The position numbers and the translations under genes are program-made. A stretch of DNA of 64,000 nucleotides from Terana coerulea. Taxonomy: Eukaryota > Basidiomycota > Agaricomycetes > Polyporales > Phanerochaetaceae. The DNA is taken from assembly GCA_024811115.1 (NCBI GenBank), contig JAKOGH010000315.1, positions 1 through 64,000 on the forward strand. The letters run 5' to 3'. The notes below the pieces were generated by a model. That model saw only the letters and a list, made by a program, of their open reading frames with translations. It was not told the DNA's origin and did no database searches. Position 1 is the stretch's first letter. The number at the start of each line of letters is the position of its first letter. Shown here piece by piece: positions 10,532 through 20,659 of this stretch.

Positions 10532-13093
10532 TCAGGCGGCGCGCAGGCGCTCGAGCTTGAGCGGGAGACCCGCGGCGCCGGCGGGGCCGACGGACGGGTA
10601 CGCGATGCCCGAGCGGTTCCAGCGGATGTCGGCCTTGGCGCCGGCGGCGGGCGCGAAGCGGAAGGCGCGCAGGAGCGTCACGAGGACGACCTCTGGAGGG
10701 TTGGTGCAAGAAAGGACAAGGTGTTAGTGGAGGAACGAGAGGAGGAGGCAGGGAAGGGAGGGGCGCACTCATTTCGAGTTGGGAGAATTTGAAGCCGCTG
10801 TCGGATGTGTCAGTCGATGTGAGTAGTAGGGGTTGAAAGGAGCACACACATGCACGCCCGGCCGCCGCCCAGGAACGTCATCCTACACAAACCACAAAAG
10901 GTCATCCATGCTCTTCCACTCGATGGCCAACTTGAAAGCGAGCTTACAGATTAGAGTAGACACCCGGCACGCGCGCGCCGCCGACGCTCTCCGACATCGC
11001 GCCGTCCAGCCACCGTTCCGGCTTCCATTCTTCTGCGTCCGCGCCCCAGAGCGCCTTGTTGCGGTTGCAGGAGTGGATGCCGACGAAGACGTGCGTGTCC
11101 TTGGGCACGAAGAGCGCGTCGACCACCGTGCCGTCGGCGCATGTCAGGGGCGTGGAGAGCGGAAGCGTCATGTCTTGCTTCGCCCTAAGTACAAACGGAC
11201 GTCAGCGAGCCCCCAGAAAAAATGGGGGAGGATTTGGTGTACTTACTCCCGGGTGACGAACGCGACGGGCGGGTACCTGTGAATAGAGCCAGGGAGGTCA
11301 AGTCCCCGGTGGACGACGGGACCACTGAGCGACGTACAGTCTCAGGGTCTCGCGGCAGACGGCGTCGAGATACGGCAGCGCGACGAGCTCGTCGTACTCG
11401 ATCTCCGCGCCGCTCGCGCGCGCGAATGCGTCGAGGACCTCCGCACGCAGCCGGTCCTGCGCGTCCGGGTGGACGCAGAGCAGGTGCAAGATGCGCGCGA
11501 GGGCGTTCGCGGTCGTGGTCGTGCCGGCGAGTGTCATCGTCCTGGTGCCGCCACATCAAACACAAACAATAAATAAAATAAAATAAATGGACTTACGAGA
11601 CTTGCGCGATGACCTCCTCCTCCGGCAGCCGGTCCTCTTCCGTCGCCTGCATATTCTCGCGCACTGGCACCAACCACTTATATCAGCCCCTGTCTTCCTT
11701 CCGCGGACCAAGGAGACAACGGCAAACGCACGCAGCACGCTCATCAGATCCCGCCCCTCGCCCATCCCGAGCTTCGTGTCCTCGTCGCTTGCGAGCACCA
11801 ACCGCTTCTTCTCCGCGTAGATCGCGCGCGAGGTGCGGTCCAGGGTGTCCACGAGCGCCTTCATCGCGCGCACGCCGCGCGAGGGCAGCCACGCCAATGC
11901 CTGCACGCACAGCGCCTTCGCAAGCGGCCGGTGTTTCTGGTACTCGACGATGTGCTGAACGAGCGCGCCGGCGTACCGCCACTTGAAGCACCGGCCCGCC
12001 ACGGGGCTGCCCGCCGCATGCGCTCCAGGTCAGCCAGCAGCAGAGAAGTGTAGAGAAGTATGGGGAGGGAAGGGAGGGACGCACCCGAAGGCTGCGACGG
12101 CGTCGGCGTACGCGTCGGGCACGCGCGCGACGAGCGGGTCGAACGCGTGGCCGAGCGCGGCGCGGCCGATGAGCTCGAGCGCGGCGCGCGCCATCCAGGC
12201 CAGCACGTCGACCTCGCCGTCCGGCGCGCCCTGCTTGAGCTCGCCCGCGATGCCCGTCTCGAGCTGTCGAGCGCGCACAAGAGAGGGGGCTCAGCGCATG
12301 CAATGTTGCGGCGAGAGAGAAGGGGAGAGGGAGGGGGAGGACGTACGCGGCGGATGACCTCGTAGAAGATGGGCGTGAGCCGGCGCATGTGCGCGATGGA
12401 GAAGACGGGGTTGAGCATCTTGCGCTGTCGGCGGTGGTGCTCGCCTGTCGACGCTCAGCTCGACTGTCCGGTGTATATCGTTAACGGTGTGCGTTACCTA
12501 GTGTGGCCAGCAGACTGGGGCCGCCGGCCAAGTACCGGAATCTGGCCAGGCAATGCAGTTCATGAGAATGACGGACGAGCGTGGGGAGATGCGCGGAGGG
12601 GCGTACACCATGGCGAACGTGGACGCCTCGTAGCTGTCTTGGTCTTTCAAGATGACGTGCTGGAGCGCCTTGGGGTCAAAGACCCAGAGGATACGCGCCT
12701 TGGGCGATGCAGTTCAGTGAGAGCGGTGTACGCAGAACCGCGACAGTTCCGCATACCCCAAGCGGGCCGCTCATGCGCACGACCTGGCCGTAGTTGTTGC
12801 CCAGCTCGTCAAGGAAGGCCCACCCTTGCCGCGCATGCAGCTGGGGATATTTCCTATCGAAATATCACGCTTCAGTCTATATTATCGATAAGTGGGTTGC
12901 CCGGCTCACCTGTCAGTAGGGATGGATTGGCGGGTCCGGGGATGTTGTCAAGCGGCGACTTGAGCACGAGAGGTTTGACGAATTGCCAGGCGACATAGCC
13001 TGCCAGCGCTGCGATAGCCCACGCCGCGAGAGCTATAGAACTTATCATCAGTACTTCCAATGAATAAATGCTGTCGGTAATAAACTGAGACAA
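10532..13093 (-). CDS. Cytochrome P450 monooxygenase
   Basis: A membrane-anchored microsomal P450 in about a dozen exons. The N-terminus has a hydrophobic anchor (ISSIALAAWAIAALAGYVAW) and the hinge PGPANPSLLTG. It continues with a YPQLHARQGWAF segment, RRQRKMLNPVFS (helix C), AGTTTTANALA (helix I oxygen-binding groove), ETLRLY (ExxR), WKPERW, and the heme-binding loop FLGGGRACIGFKFS, whose Cys is the heme ligand and which an intron splits. It ends with LEMKVVLVTLL and PLKLERLRAA. The frame is continuous across all inferred introns. The start could be 13093 or the in-frame ATG at 13048, just before the anchor. The subfamily and substrate are not readable. No clustered biosynthetic partners are seen. 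Confidence 0.93.
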
Positions 13094-14167
13094 TGGTGGA
13101 GGGAGAACAAGAAGATGCTGGTGATAACGAGCTTACAGCTGTATATATGCGTAACGGGAGCGAGCGGCCCATCTCGTTGGTTAAGTTAATGTTCAAAGAA
13201 CGGCGCGGCCAGACATGTCACTGCTGACTAATACAGTGGGAGCGTGCCCCAGGCGATAGCCGACTGAACGTACGGAAGCTCTCGCGAAGCGATGACGGGT
13301 GATGGAGCTTAACCATCGCGCCGTAGACGTCAGCAGCTCACAGGCTGCGGCTCGAGTTTCCAGAACATTGATGTTTTGTGGCTGTAGTTTTCCCAAGCAT
13401 CTATGGCCAAAGCGATGACAGGACGGGTTTGGTTGCAGCGAGTGAGGGTTAAGAGTCAGGCTTGTTCAAACCGGCCGGGGCCGTGCGGCCCTGTAAACGC
13501 CTGCCCTTGTGGCGCGGAAATGGCCGTGAGTAGCTGACGTCAACATGAGCGCCTCTCAACGTTGACAAGATTGACACCGCCATGCTCACAACCGACAGTA
13601 TTCTCGAGAGACTGCCGATGAAGAGTCTTCCAACGTTCAACTCATTCGCGTTCACTTGACTCGGCTTCTGCGTGGAAATACTCGCCATTTTTCTCGCCTT
13701 GTTCAGGTTCTAGAGGACCCCAGATCTGCGCTCTCACAGGAGCTGCAAGTCCGTGCCAGTGATATCGACCAGGTCTTGGGCTGCAGCGCTCGAAGAATAT
13801 GGCGGGAAATTGCTTGGATTTGTGGTGCTGAAGAATATTTGGGAGAGGAGGTGGGTACGTCACAATTGCGTCTGTCGTGGCTGACGAGACTCGCCCGATC
13901 GTCAGCAGCTGTGAGGCTGACCGGTACGTTTTAATTCTTCTTCCGCTCTTCGCTTCAACAAGTGCCTTTAAGGATCAAGCCTCTGGCAGCCTCAGAAGCT
14001 TGATAGGCTATGATATAAAGCTGGATTCGACACCTGTCGTCTCTCCATCCCCTTCTCCCTCCACCATCCACACCTCGGACACCAACCGCCACCCTCCGAG
14101 TCGCCGATCGCTCTCAGCAAGTGCGACTTACAGCGATGGCTCCTATCCTCTCTCCCCTTCCGGGGCC
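13094..14167. other. Divergent intergenic region between P450 and membrane-protein genes
   Basis: This contains the promoter of the minus-strand P450 and of the plus-strand gene starting at 14168. A TATAAA sits at 14014-14019. An upstream ATG at 14136 opens a short frame that overlaps the start at 14168 in another frame. It may be an upstream ORF, or the true start displaced by one base. Confidence 0.45.
14014..14019 (+). promoter_or_regulatory. TATA box upstream of the membrane-protein gene
   Basis: TATAAA, about 150 bases before the ATG at 14168 and 120 before the alternative ATG at 14136, followed by a CT-rich leader. The position fits a core promoter; this is not tested. Confidence 0.45.
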
Positions 14168-15437
14168 ATGGGGGACCCTCCGGCCGCCTTCAACCTTCCC
14201 GACTTCATGAAGGCTTCACCCCTGGTCTTCTGGGCCATCGTCGGCGTCATCGCCTTCTTCTTCGCCCTGGGGCTCGGCACGGCGGTCTACTTCCTCATTT
14301 GCCGTCTGAGCGGATCTCATCATGAGTCCGATACGGTCGGCAAAGCGCCTCGCAGCCTGCTCCTCCCCGTCTGGTCGATCGTGGCGGCTGGTCGTTACAC
14401 AAGCGGTCCTGGTTGCTCAAGATACGGCGGAAGAAGGATGGGAGTCATCTACAGGTATGTATCTCACAATCGTTTGATGAGCCTCACTGACGTGTGTGAT
14501 TGTCTTTAGCACGAGAATGTATCCGAGTCCAAAGATGCCAAGCGCCTCTCAGCCACACTCGTAGACCCGAAGCCCGCAGACTGGCAGACACGGTTCCAGC
14601 TTATCAACCCGAAGATGTGCTCTCGAGCCTCCATTCAAGCCACGCCCTCATGCTCCTCTTCCCGCTCAGGATCACTGGAGACCTCGCGCTCGCTGTCCCC
14701 GTCTTCCAAAGCCTGGGCCGCCGAGCACGACCACTACTGGGCCCTCGAAAGCCAGCGCCAGGCCGACCCTCACGCAGTACACCAGAAGCCGATCCCTTGG
14801 GTTCTGTACGTCCCGAATAAAGAGGTGACAGCGCCAGTGACTGTGTCTCTCTGTGCCCGTCTCGGTTCCCGAGCCGTGCGCCACCAACAGCAACGCGCCA
14901 TCAGCCCCAAACCCAACCTGCCTCCGCCTCTGCAGACCTTGGCGCGTCGGAGCCGGAGACCGCCCCTGAAGCCGACCAAGCTGGCGACGCCTCCCACTGC
15001 ACCGACGCCTCGCTCTGGTCCCAGCCGTCCGCGGAACTCTCGGCGTCGGACCTCGCATCGCCTGTTTCTGCCGAGAATGTCGCGGTCGTGCCGCTGGAAA
15101 ACAGCGCTGCGGTGCCCGCAATCGTCGTCGCCGGGTGCCCCGACGCGCGCCTGCCCACCGCCGAGTCCTTTGCCGACATCCTCGCCCGCCTGGGCGCGGA
15201 CGGCGTGGACCGCCTCCAGGTGCCCGTCCCCGGCGACCACTACTCGGACGATGCCCGGACCCGGACTACGGGCGATCGGCTCGTCTTCGGCGCGGTGGAC
15301 GCGAACCGCTCGAGCGTCACGGGCGGTGCGTTCAGCCTCTCCGCGCCGCCGCCGCGCAAGCGGCGTCCTCCGCTGCTGGTCTGTCCGTTGCTGGCGAGGG
15401 CAAGGAGAACGCGGCTGGTCCTGGACCAGCCCTCTGA
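14168..15437 (+). CDS. Single-pass membrane protein, basidiomycete-type, unknown function
   Basis: A short N-terminus (MGDPPAAFNLPDFM) precedes one strong membrane helix, LVFWAIVGVIAFFFALGLG. I then propose an intron from about 14334 to 14403, leading to the basic juxtamembrane segment RSWLLKIRRKKDGSHLQ. A second intron (about 14459-14509) precedes HENVSESKDAKRL. The rest is a long Ser/Pro/Asp-rich cytoplasmic tail, perhaps with another intron near 14824. The tail holds ESFADILARLGADGVDRLQV and ends GEGKENAAGPGPAL. One base appears missing near 15381, between RRPPLLV and SVAGEGKEN. No enzyme motif is seen. A signalling or scaffold role would be guesswork. The KEN tripeptide resembles an APC/C degron, but that may be chance. 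Confidence 0.6.
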
Positions 15438-16226
15438 GCGTCCTCTCGCCGACAATCGCACGCCCTGCTCGACCGTCTACTATTTCTCTTCTCCATTGCT
15501 CTCGCTCTGCTTTCGCTTGCTCTGCTGTCTCTGCTTTCTGTCTCGATCCGGCTGCTCGCTCGTCTTGTGTCTCGCCTCGTTTCTCGGAGGCGCGATCGGT
15601 TACTGTCTTCCACCTCCGCCCTTTCCCCAAAACTCCACTCTGGCTTCGTCGCTTCGGCGTTCGTCATTCGGCTGTGTTTCTACTGTGAGTCATTCACGTC
15701 TTCCTCTCCGATTGCACTGGTCGCTCATGTCTGTTCACCTTTTTAGTTCTCTTAGTTCCTTGATGGGGTTAATACCCCGATTTCGTTCTGCTGTCTTGTG
15801 TACGATAGTGCTTTCATGGTGCCCTATACCTTACAAAATCACCAAAAATAAACACCGCGTTTTGTCATTCATGCTTGTCAGGCTAAGGACTTCCTGGATG
15901 TGCTTTGTTTGACTCAGCATGAGACAGCGTTATCTTACCCTCGACAGTAGATACTAAGGCAATTCTCACGCAGCCTTCGTTACGAGGATAGAAAGCGATA
16001 CGAGGATAGTAAGTCGTTGAGATTATGATCACACTATGCGCTACAACACAAAATACGCGAACGCTGACTGCTCGAGGACAAACATGAAGTACAGGTAGAA
16101 AAATACTGGCAGATAGAGCAAAATGAAGCGTCTGTGAAAGAATAAGAAAGTCAAAGTACAACCCACCCAAAAACCCAAAGACAACAGAGATACGAAAGCT
16201 AAAGAAACCATGAAACGTCAATGCAA
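15438..16226. other. Convergent 3' flanks, no gene seen
   Basis: Sequence between the stop of the plus-strand membrane-protein gene and the stop of the minus-strand zinc-finger gene. Frames stay open across parts of it, but they are continuations of neighbouring exons in a shifted frame and do not look like protein. Several A/T-rich motifs could serve polyadenylation on either strand. Confidence 0.4.
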
Positions 16227-17511
16227 CTACTGGAAGGCGTTGAAGTCGAACGCGGAGGTCTCGTGTAAGAGCGATGAGTTGCTCGCGTCGCCAGCGCTCC
16301 CCAGAAAATCGGAATACGGGCTGAACGGCTCGTCGCCAGCGTAGTGGCCGCTCTGGAAGCCCGCGGAGTACGCCGGGAAGCTCAGCAGCGCGCCTTGCGA
16401 CGGCATGCTGCCCCGGCAAGGCACCGAAGGACGGCGCGTCGAGATCGAGCGAGCTAGGGAAGTCCGTATAGGCGTCTTCTTGCTGCGGGTAGCCGAAGGG
16501 GGCGCACTGCTGAGCGAAGTCCAGCTGCGGCAGGTCGATGGCAGCCCCGGGGGAGTAGAGGGCGGCGTGGGGAGCGGGGAAGGCGTACGCGGGGTGCCCC
16601 AGCTGAAGGCCGAGCGCGGACGGCGCGGTGTCGAGGAACGGATGGTCCGACGCAGGTAGGCCGGGCCACTGGCAGTGGAACGTAGTCGGAGACGGCAGGG
16701 GCGTCGAGCGCGAGGTCGAGGGCGCGGAGAAGTCCGAGAAGTCGGTCAGGCCGGGCGTCGAGGGCGTCGAGGACGCGGAGGGCGGAGAGAATTCCTGCGG
16801 GGCACGACGACGGCTCTTAGCCGCGAGACGCGACGCGGGAACGTAGTCGGCGTCGTCCGTGGCGCAGCCGGCCTTGCGCTTCGACTTGCGCGCGCCGTGG
16901 GCGGCATTAACCCTCCGGACGGCTTGCGACCGCACCCGGCTGGCCCTCGCCTTCCTATTCTCAGCGAGTTCGCTGGGCTTGCGCGGCTGGCCGGGGCACT
17001 TCCCGTCGGCGACATGGCGCCGCACGCCATACAGGCGGGAAAATCTGGCGAAGGCGCGCGATCGTTAGACTAAGCTCAGGGCGGAGGGGGAGGGATGGCT
17101 CACGTCTCGCCGCAGTGCTGGCAGGCGCATCGGTGCGCGAACTCCTCCAGCGCGCCGATGGGCAGCCCCAGCATCCGCTCGCACGCCGTCACGTGCGAGC
17201 CAGAGACTTCGTGCCGGTGCTTGCGGTCTTCGTTGTACTTGGCGAAGCTGATGTTGCAGCATGGGCAGAAATACTGATACAAATGTGTGAGCAGGAGAAT
17301 GGGAGACGCATGAAGGCGCGAGGCTCACCTGATGCGGATCGTCGTAGTCAGTGGTAGGGATCACATCTTCAAAGGCGACACCACACGAATGAGAGATGTT
17401 GTACAGCTGTTGGCGAAGCCGGTCACGCATCTCGAGGCAGACTTGCGCCTCGTTGAGAGCTGGCTTGGTGTCCTCTTGCGCATCCACAAAGGAGAAGGTG
17501 GTGGTGGACAT
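16227..17511 (-). CDS. C2HC/C2H2 zinc-finger protein, copy 1
   Basis: The first of three related zinc-finger genes in the window. Exon 1 encodes MSTTTFSFVDAQEDTKP and LRQQLYNISHSCGVAF. Exon 2 carries a first finger (CPCCNISF...KHRHEVSGSHVTAC), and the next junction forms a second (CQHCGETFSRLYGVRRHV...C). The C-terminal half is a Ser/Pro-rich region, ending with SPYSDFLGSAGD and SAFDFNAFQ, acidic-aromatic like an activation tail. Introns lie near 17268-17329 and 17038-17103. A run of four C on the plus strand at 16411-16414 seems one base too long: FGALPG and MPSQGALLSFP are in different frames around it. The family looks basidiomycete-specific. A transcription-factor role is inferred from the fingers and tail. 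Confidence 0.72.
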
Positions 17512-17610
17512 GTTGGCGGTGATGTCGAGGAGGGTGTAGTAGCTGCGGTACTGACAAGGCTAGGGAGTCGATAAACGCGGGTTGGGACTTGCCCCGTCCA
17601 ACGGTGCTCG

Positions 17611-17616
17611 TATATA
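17611..17616 (-). promoter_or_regulatory. TATA box of zinc-finger gene copy 1
   Basis: TATATA, read on the minus strand about 100 bases upstream of the ATG at 17511. The spacing suits a fungal core promoter. Confidence 0.45.
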
Positions 17617-18657
17617 ACCGCATTGCGGGCTGTGGCTCTTGTCCCAGCGCCCAGGCCGAAACGGGACGCCGGGACAAACGGCGGGGGCGGTAGCCTCAAG
17701 GCAGGTTAAAGCGAATCTCAAGATACAGGGTCCCGAGGGCGTTGTGGTGCTGAGTGGCGGGAGGCCTGGTGAGGACTTGCCTTATTGATAACTGGTTGCT
17801 AGCGACGGGCCCATGCACAATGGGTCGGAGGCCGAAATTTGGGCGGATGACGTGCGTGCTCACCGCCGTGCCGTACATGCCGTCCTTTAACCTCGGCCTA
17901 AAAGGCGGGGTTGGTGGCGTTTCCCATCACATCTTTGTGCGTCCAGCATCAGAGACTATGCTAAAGGCTAAACTTGAACTGTGGCCGGTATAAGGGGGGA
18001 CACTCCAGGCCTAGGAGCTGAGAGCCCTCGGTCTATGAATCGATTACTACGGGTGAATATATCAACAAAGAGAAAATAGAAGTGCACTCGCTGTCGTGAA
18101 AAGCATGCCTGAGGAGGTGCGCTGTGAGCTGTCTTGAAAAATACAAGGCGGCGCCGGCGCGTCTCCGTGCGTCGAACTCGGCGCGCTGTGCATGGACACC
18201 CCGGTACGTATACCGGGCAACTTCAGCGTAGGTGGTCAGTTTGTTTGATGACATGCAGTGCGTATGTGAAGGCGGTAGGACAAACTGGCAATCACAGGAA
18301 TGTTGCTATCAAACAAAGGGGAGGCGGTGAGCCCCATCTCCGAGTCTTCGTGGCGTCGAACCTTCCACCGGCAACTTCCGATCCGAGGCACGAGTGCTCA
18401 GCGCCCAACCCGCTGCGAGACAAGATCTAGACTAGCTCAGGCGTTTTCGTGTTCTCCCGTCCCGTTGCTGAGGTCGAGAGTCGGTTTGTGAAGTTGATTG
18501 ATATAATAAATAGGCAGCGTTGACTCGGTCGACCTATGGAAAACGAATCGTATTTAGATATATTTGGAATCGGTGTGAACCACCGTTGCGTGAGCCTGAG
18601 GTAGGGTCACAATTTCAGGCCAAGTGAGCCGCGCGTGGAGCGGACGCCGCGATAGTA
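17617..18657. other. Upstream flank of zinc-finger copy 1, with repeat vestiges
   Basis: No gene is seen. The part at about 18150-18430 contains short stretches similar to the 5' flanks of copies 2 and 3, such as TGCGTCGAACTCGG near 18168 and CCCGCTGCGAGACAAG near 18409. This suggests that the three zinc-finger loci arose by duplication of a segment that included upstream DNA. Confidence 0.45.
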
Positions 18658-20430
18658 TTTGAGACAGACGTGAACTTCAAGCAAAGCCTTTACTTTCGGT
18701 GCAAACTTGACTACGCCGCACAACAATGAAGTAGGATACAGTGCTTAAGGCCTTTTCAACCGCTCAGGCTGATTAGACATGTCTTGCGATTGCCAGCATC
18801 AGGAATTGGTTCAAACGATGTGTGTTGAGTACCTGAAACGTACACAATGACAGAAATGTGTGATATACCAGACGTTGGAGCTAAACACTGTAAGTTAAGA
18901 TGACGGAACCGTCAAGTGAAATCTATGATGATGAAAGCCGAGCGCAAACGCATACGAAGGGTGAGAGGTAAACTAGTAGTGGAAGGCAGCAAAATCAAAT
19001 GGTTTGTCGTCGTTGCCTACGAAGCCATCAGATACAAGATAACCGGTGGTAGGATCGGCGAACTCTTGGGCGGCAGCGGCTTGAGGGCCCTCCTAGTAGT
19101 CGGCATGTGTCGGTGTAGTCTGGTTGTACGTCGGGAAGGTTTGGGGGTAGGCGTGATACGGGACGCCAGGCGAAGAGAAAGGCTCTTCCAAATAACCGAG
19201 GAATATGGGGTCAGAGGATGCGCCTTGTGGGGATAGCCCGTGCTGAGCCAGAGAGTCGCTGTCGCCGACATGTGTGAGGGACGGCGAGTAGCCACCGGAG
19301 GACGTAAAGGGAGTGCCGTCAGTGCTAGCAGATGCGGCCTTTGGGGGTGCCTGGTGCCCTGCTGGCTTGAACTTCGGACATTGTCCTGCGTTGACATGTC
19401 GTGGGATGCAGTCATCACGAGCAAGCCTAAGAGTAACACATTCAATTAACCTGGCCCAGGCAGTCGCGCACGGAGGCAGTAAACGTACAATGTGCCGCAA
19501 TGGGGGCATGCGCTTTTATGGACGAACTTCTTCAGAGAGCCGCGAGCCAGTCCAAGCCTCAGCTCGCACGCTTCGACGTGGCTCTGCGAAACCTCATGCC
19601 GGTGCTTCAGATCCTCGTTACGCTTCGCAAAGTACCCGTGACGGTGCTTGGCGCAGACCAGACATTGGTACTGAATAAAAGAAGGGCATGAGTAGCTGAT
19701 ACCGCAACGTGTGGACGGGAGGAAAACTCACGCGTTCGGAGTCGGTAGGATCGACGACAGGCACGAAGTCCTTCAGCCTCAACCCACGAGACGGGCTGAT
19801 AGTCTTCAGGTGCCGGCGAAGCTCGTCGCGCAAGATGAGGGGAGTCTTCACTTCAGCGGTGTGCTGGACACCGTCGCGTGACGTCACCATCGAGAAAAGA
19901 CACAGTAGACATCGTCGAGCAGTTGCAGGGAGCGGATTCGCGAGCGTGTCAAGCAGGGAGGGGGGCAGCAAGTGTGGTGTTGAGCAGGCCGTGCCCAGCA
20001 GCATTCATATAGACCAGCATCCTGCCGGTGGCTCTTTGTTCTCGTTGTACGGGCCAGCAATCGCGACGAGCAGGCGGTGGGCACGGTGTGTGGCCCTTCA
20101 GCTGGTGGCCCCCTAGCCCTTTGGCGCTTTAGCCCTTCAGCGTTAGCACCACAGTGGTAAATTTGTTAGCCACACGAGAATTCTGACTCTCGAGACCGCC
20201 GGACTAGAGCTTTCCGGTCTATGAGGTGGTCAGCGAACTTCAGAAAATCTGAGAAAGTCGTAAATAAAATTTACCTTGAAGACGGAGTGAGAGGCTTCGT
20301 GATGGAGGCCAATCGAAAAGAAGGCCACGCGCCCATGCGTCGAACTCGGAACGGTTCGGTTTACAAGCGCTGGCCATTTCGTGGCGTTGAACCGATCCTC
20401 TGAAGTCTTCCTGGCTGGTCGCACCAAGGT
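18658..20430. repeat. Left arm of a large inverted duplication
   Basis: This segment reappears in reverse orientation at about 26064-28935. Matching landmarks include the 3' flank CAGGCTGATTAGACATGTC (left) against its reverse complement with GATCAGACATGTC near 28815, the zinc-finger gene, and the 5' flank GATGGAGGCCAATCGAAAAG near 20302 with its reverse complement near 26635. By eye, identity looks around 85-90% in the flanks and lower in the gene body. The left arm lacks about 400 bp of zinc-finger coding sequence and about 200 bp of upstream sequence present in the right arm. Confidence 0.85.
18973..19912 (-). pseudogene. Zinc-finger gene copy 2, pseudogene
   Basis: Orthologous in layout to copy 3. 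It starts MSTVSF at 19912, but an extra base in an AAAA run at 19895-19898 (plus strand) shifts the frame at codon 6. The original frame resumes as SRDGVQHTAE and LKTISPSRGLRLKDFVPVVD. The next exon keeps a finger (HRHEVSQSHVEACELRLGL, CPHCG). The following exon is CIPRHVNAGQCPKFKPAGHQ. Then about 400 bp found in copy 3 are absent, joining the Ala/Ser-rich linker to SSGGYSPSLTHVGDSDS. A TAG interrupts the tail after TPTHADY, upstream of the remnant FDFAAFHY end at 18973. Frameshift, deletion and stop together argue for a true pseudogene. Confidence 0.8.
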
Positions 20431-20659
20431 CGCACATGGATAAGTCACTCCCCTGTAAGATCTGACAACCACGCATCAAAAGGTCGCGCATAGAATGTCA
20501 GAATGCAATTTTCATAACCTATACCAAAATATGACTGCTACCAGAACATCTCGCGCACACGCTGTCCAGAGTGGAGCTAGTAAGTCAAGAATCAAACCGG
20601 TATAAACCGCTGAGGAAGCACAACCAAATCCCACTGTCTTACACTCGAACCAAGCAATC

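Noticed and set aside
10532..13093. P450 as part of a secondary-metabolite cluster
   Set aside because: Neighbours are a MAGE-domain gene and a membrane protein of unknown function. No synthase or tailoring enzymes are nearby.
14770..15630. 286-codon minus-strand open frame
   Set aside because: Antisense shadow of the plus-strand membrane-protein gene, with Arg/Glu-rich biased composition and no motif.
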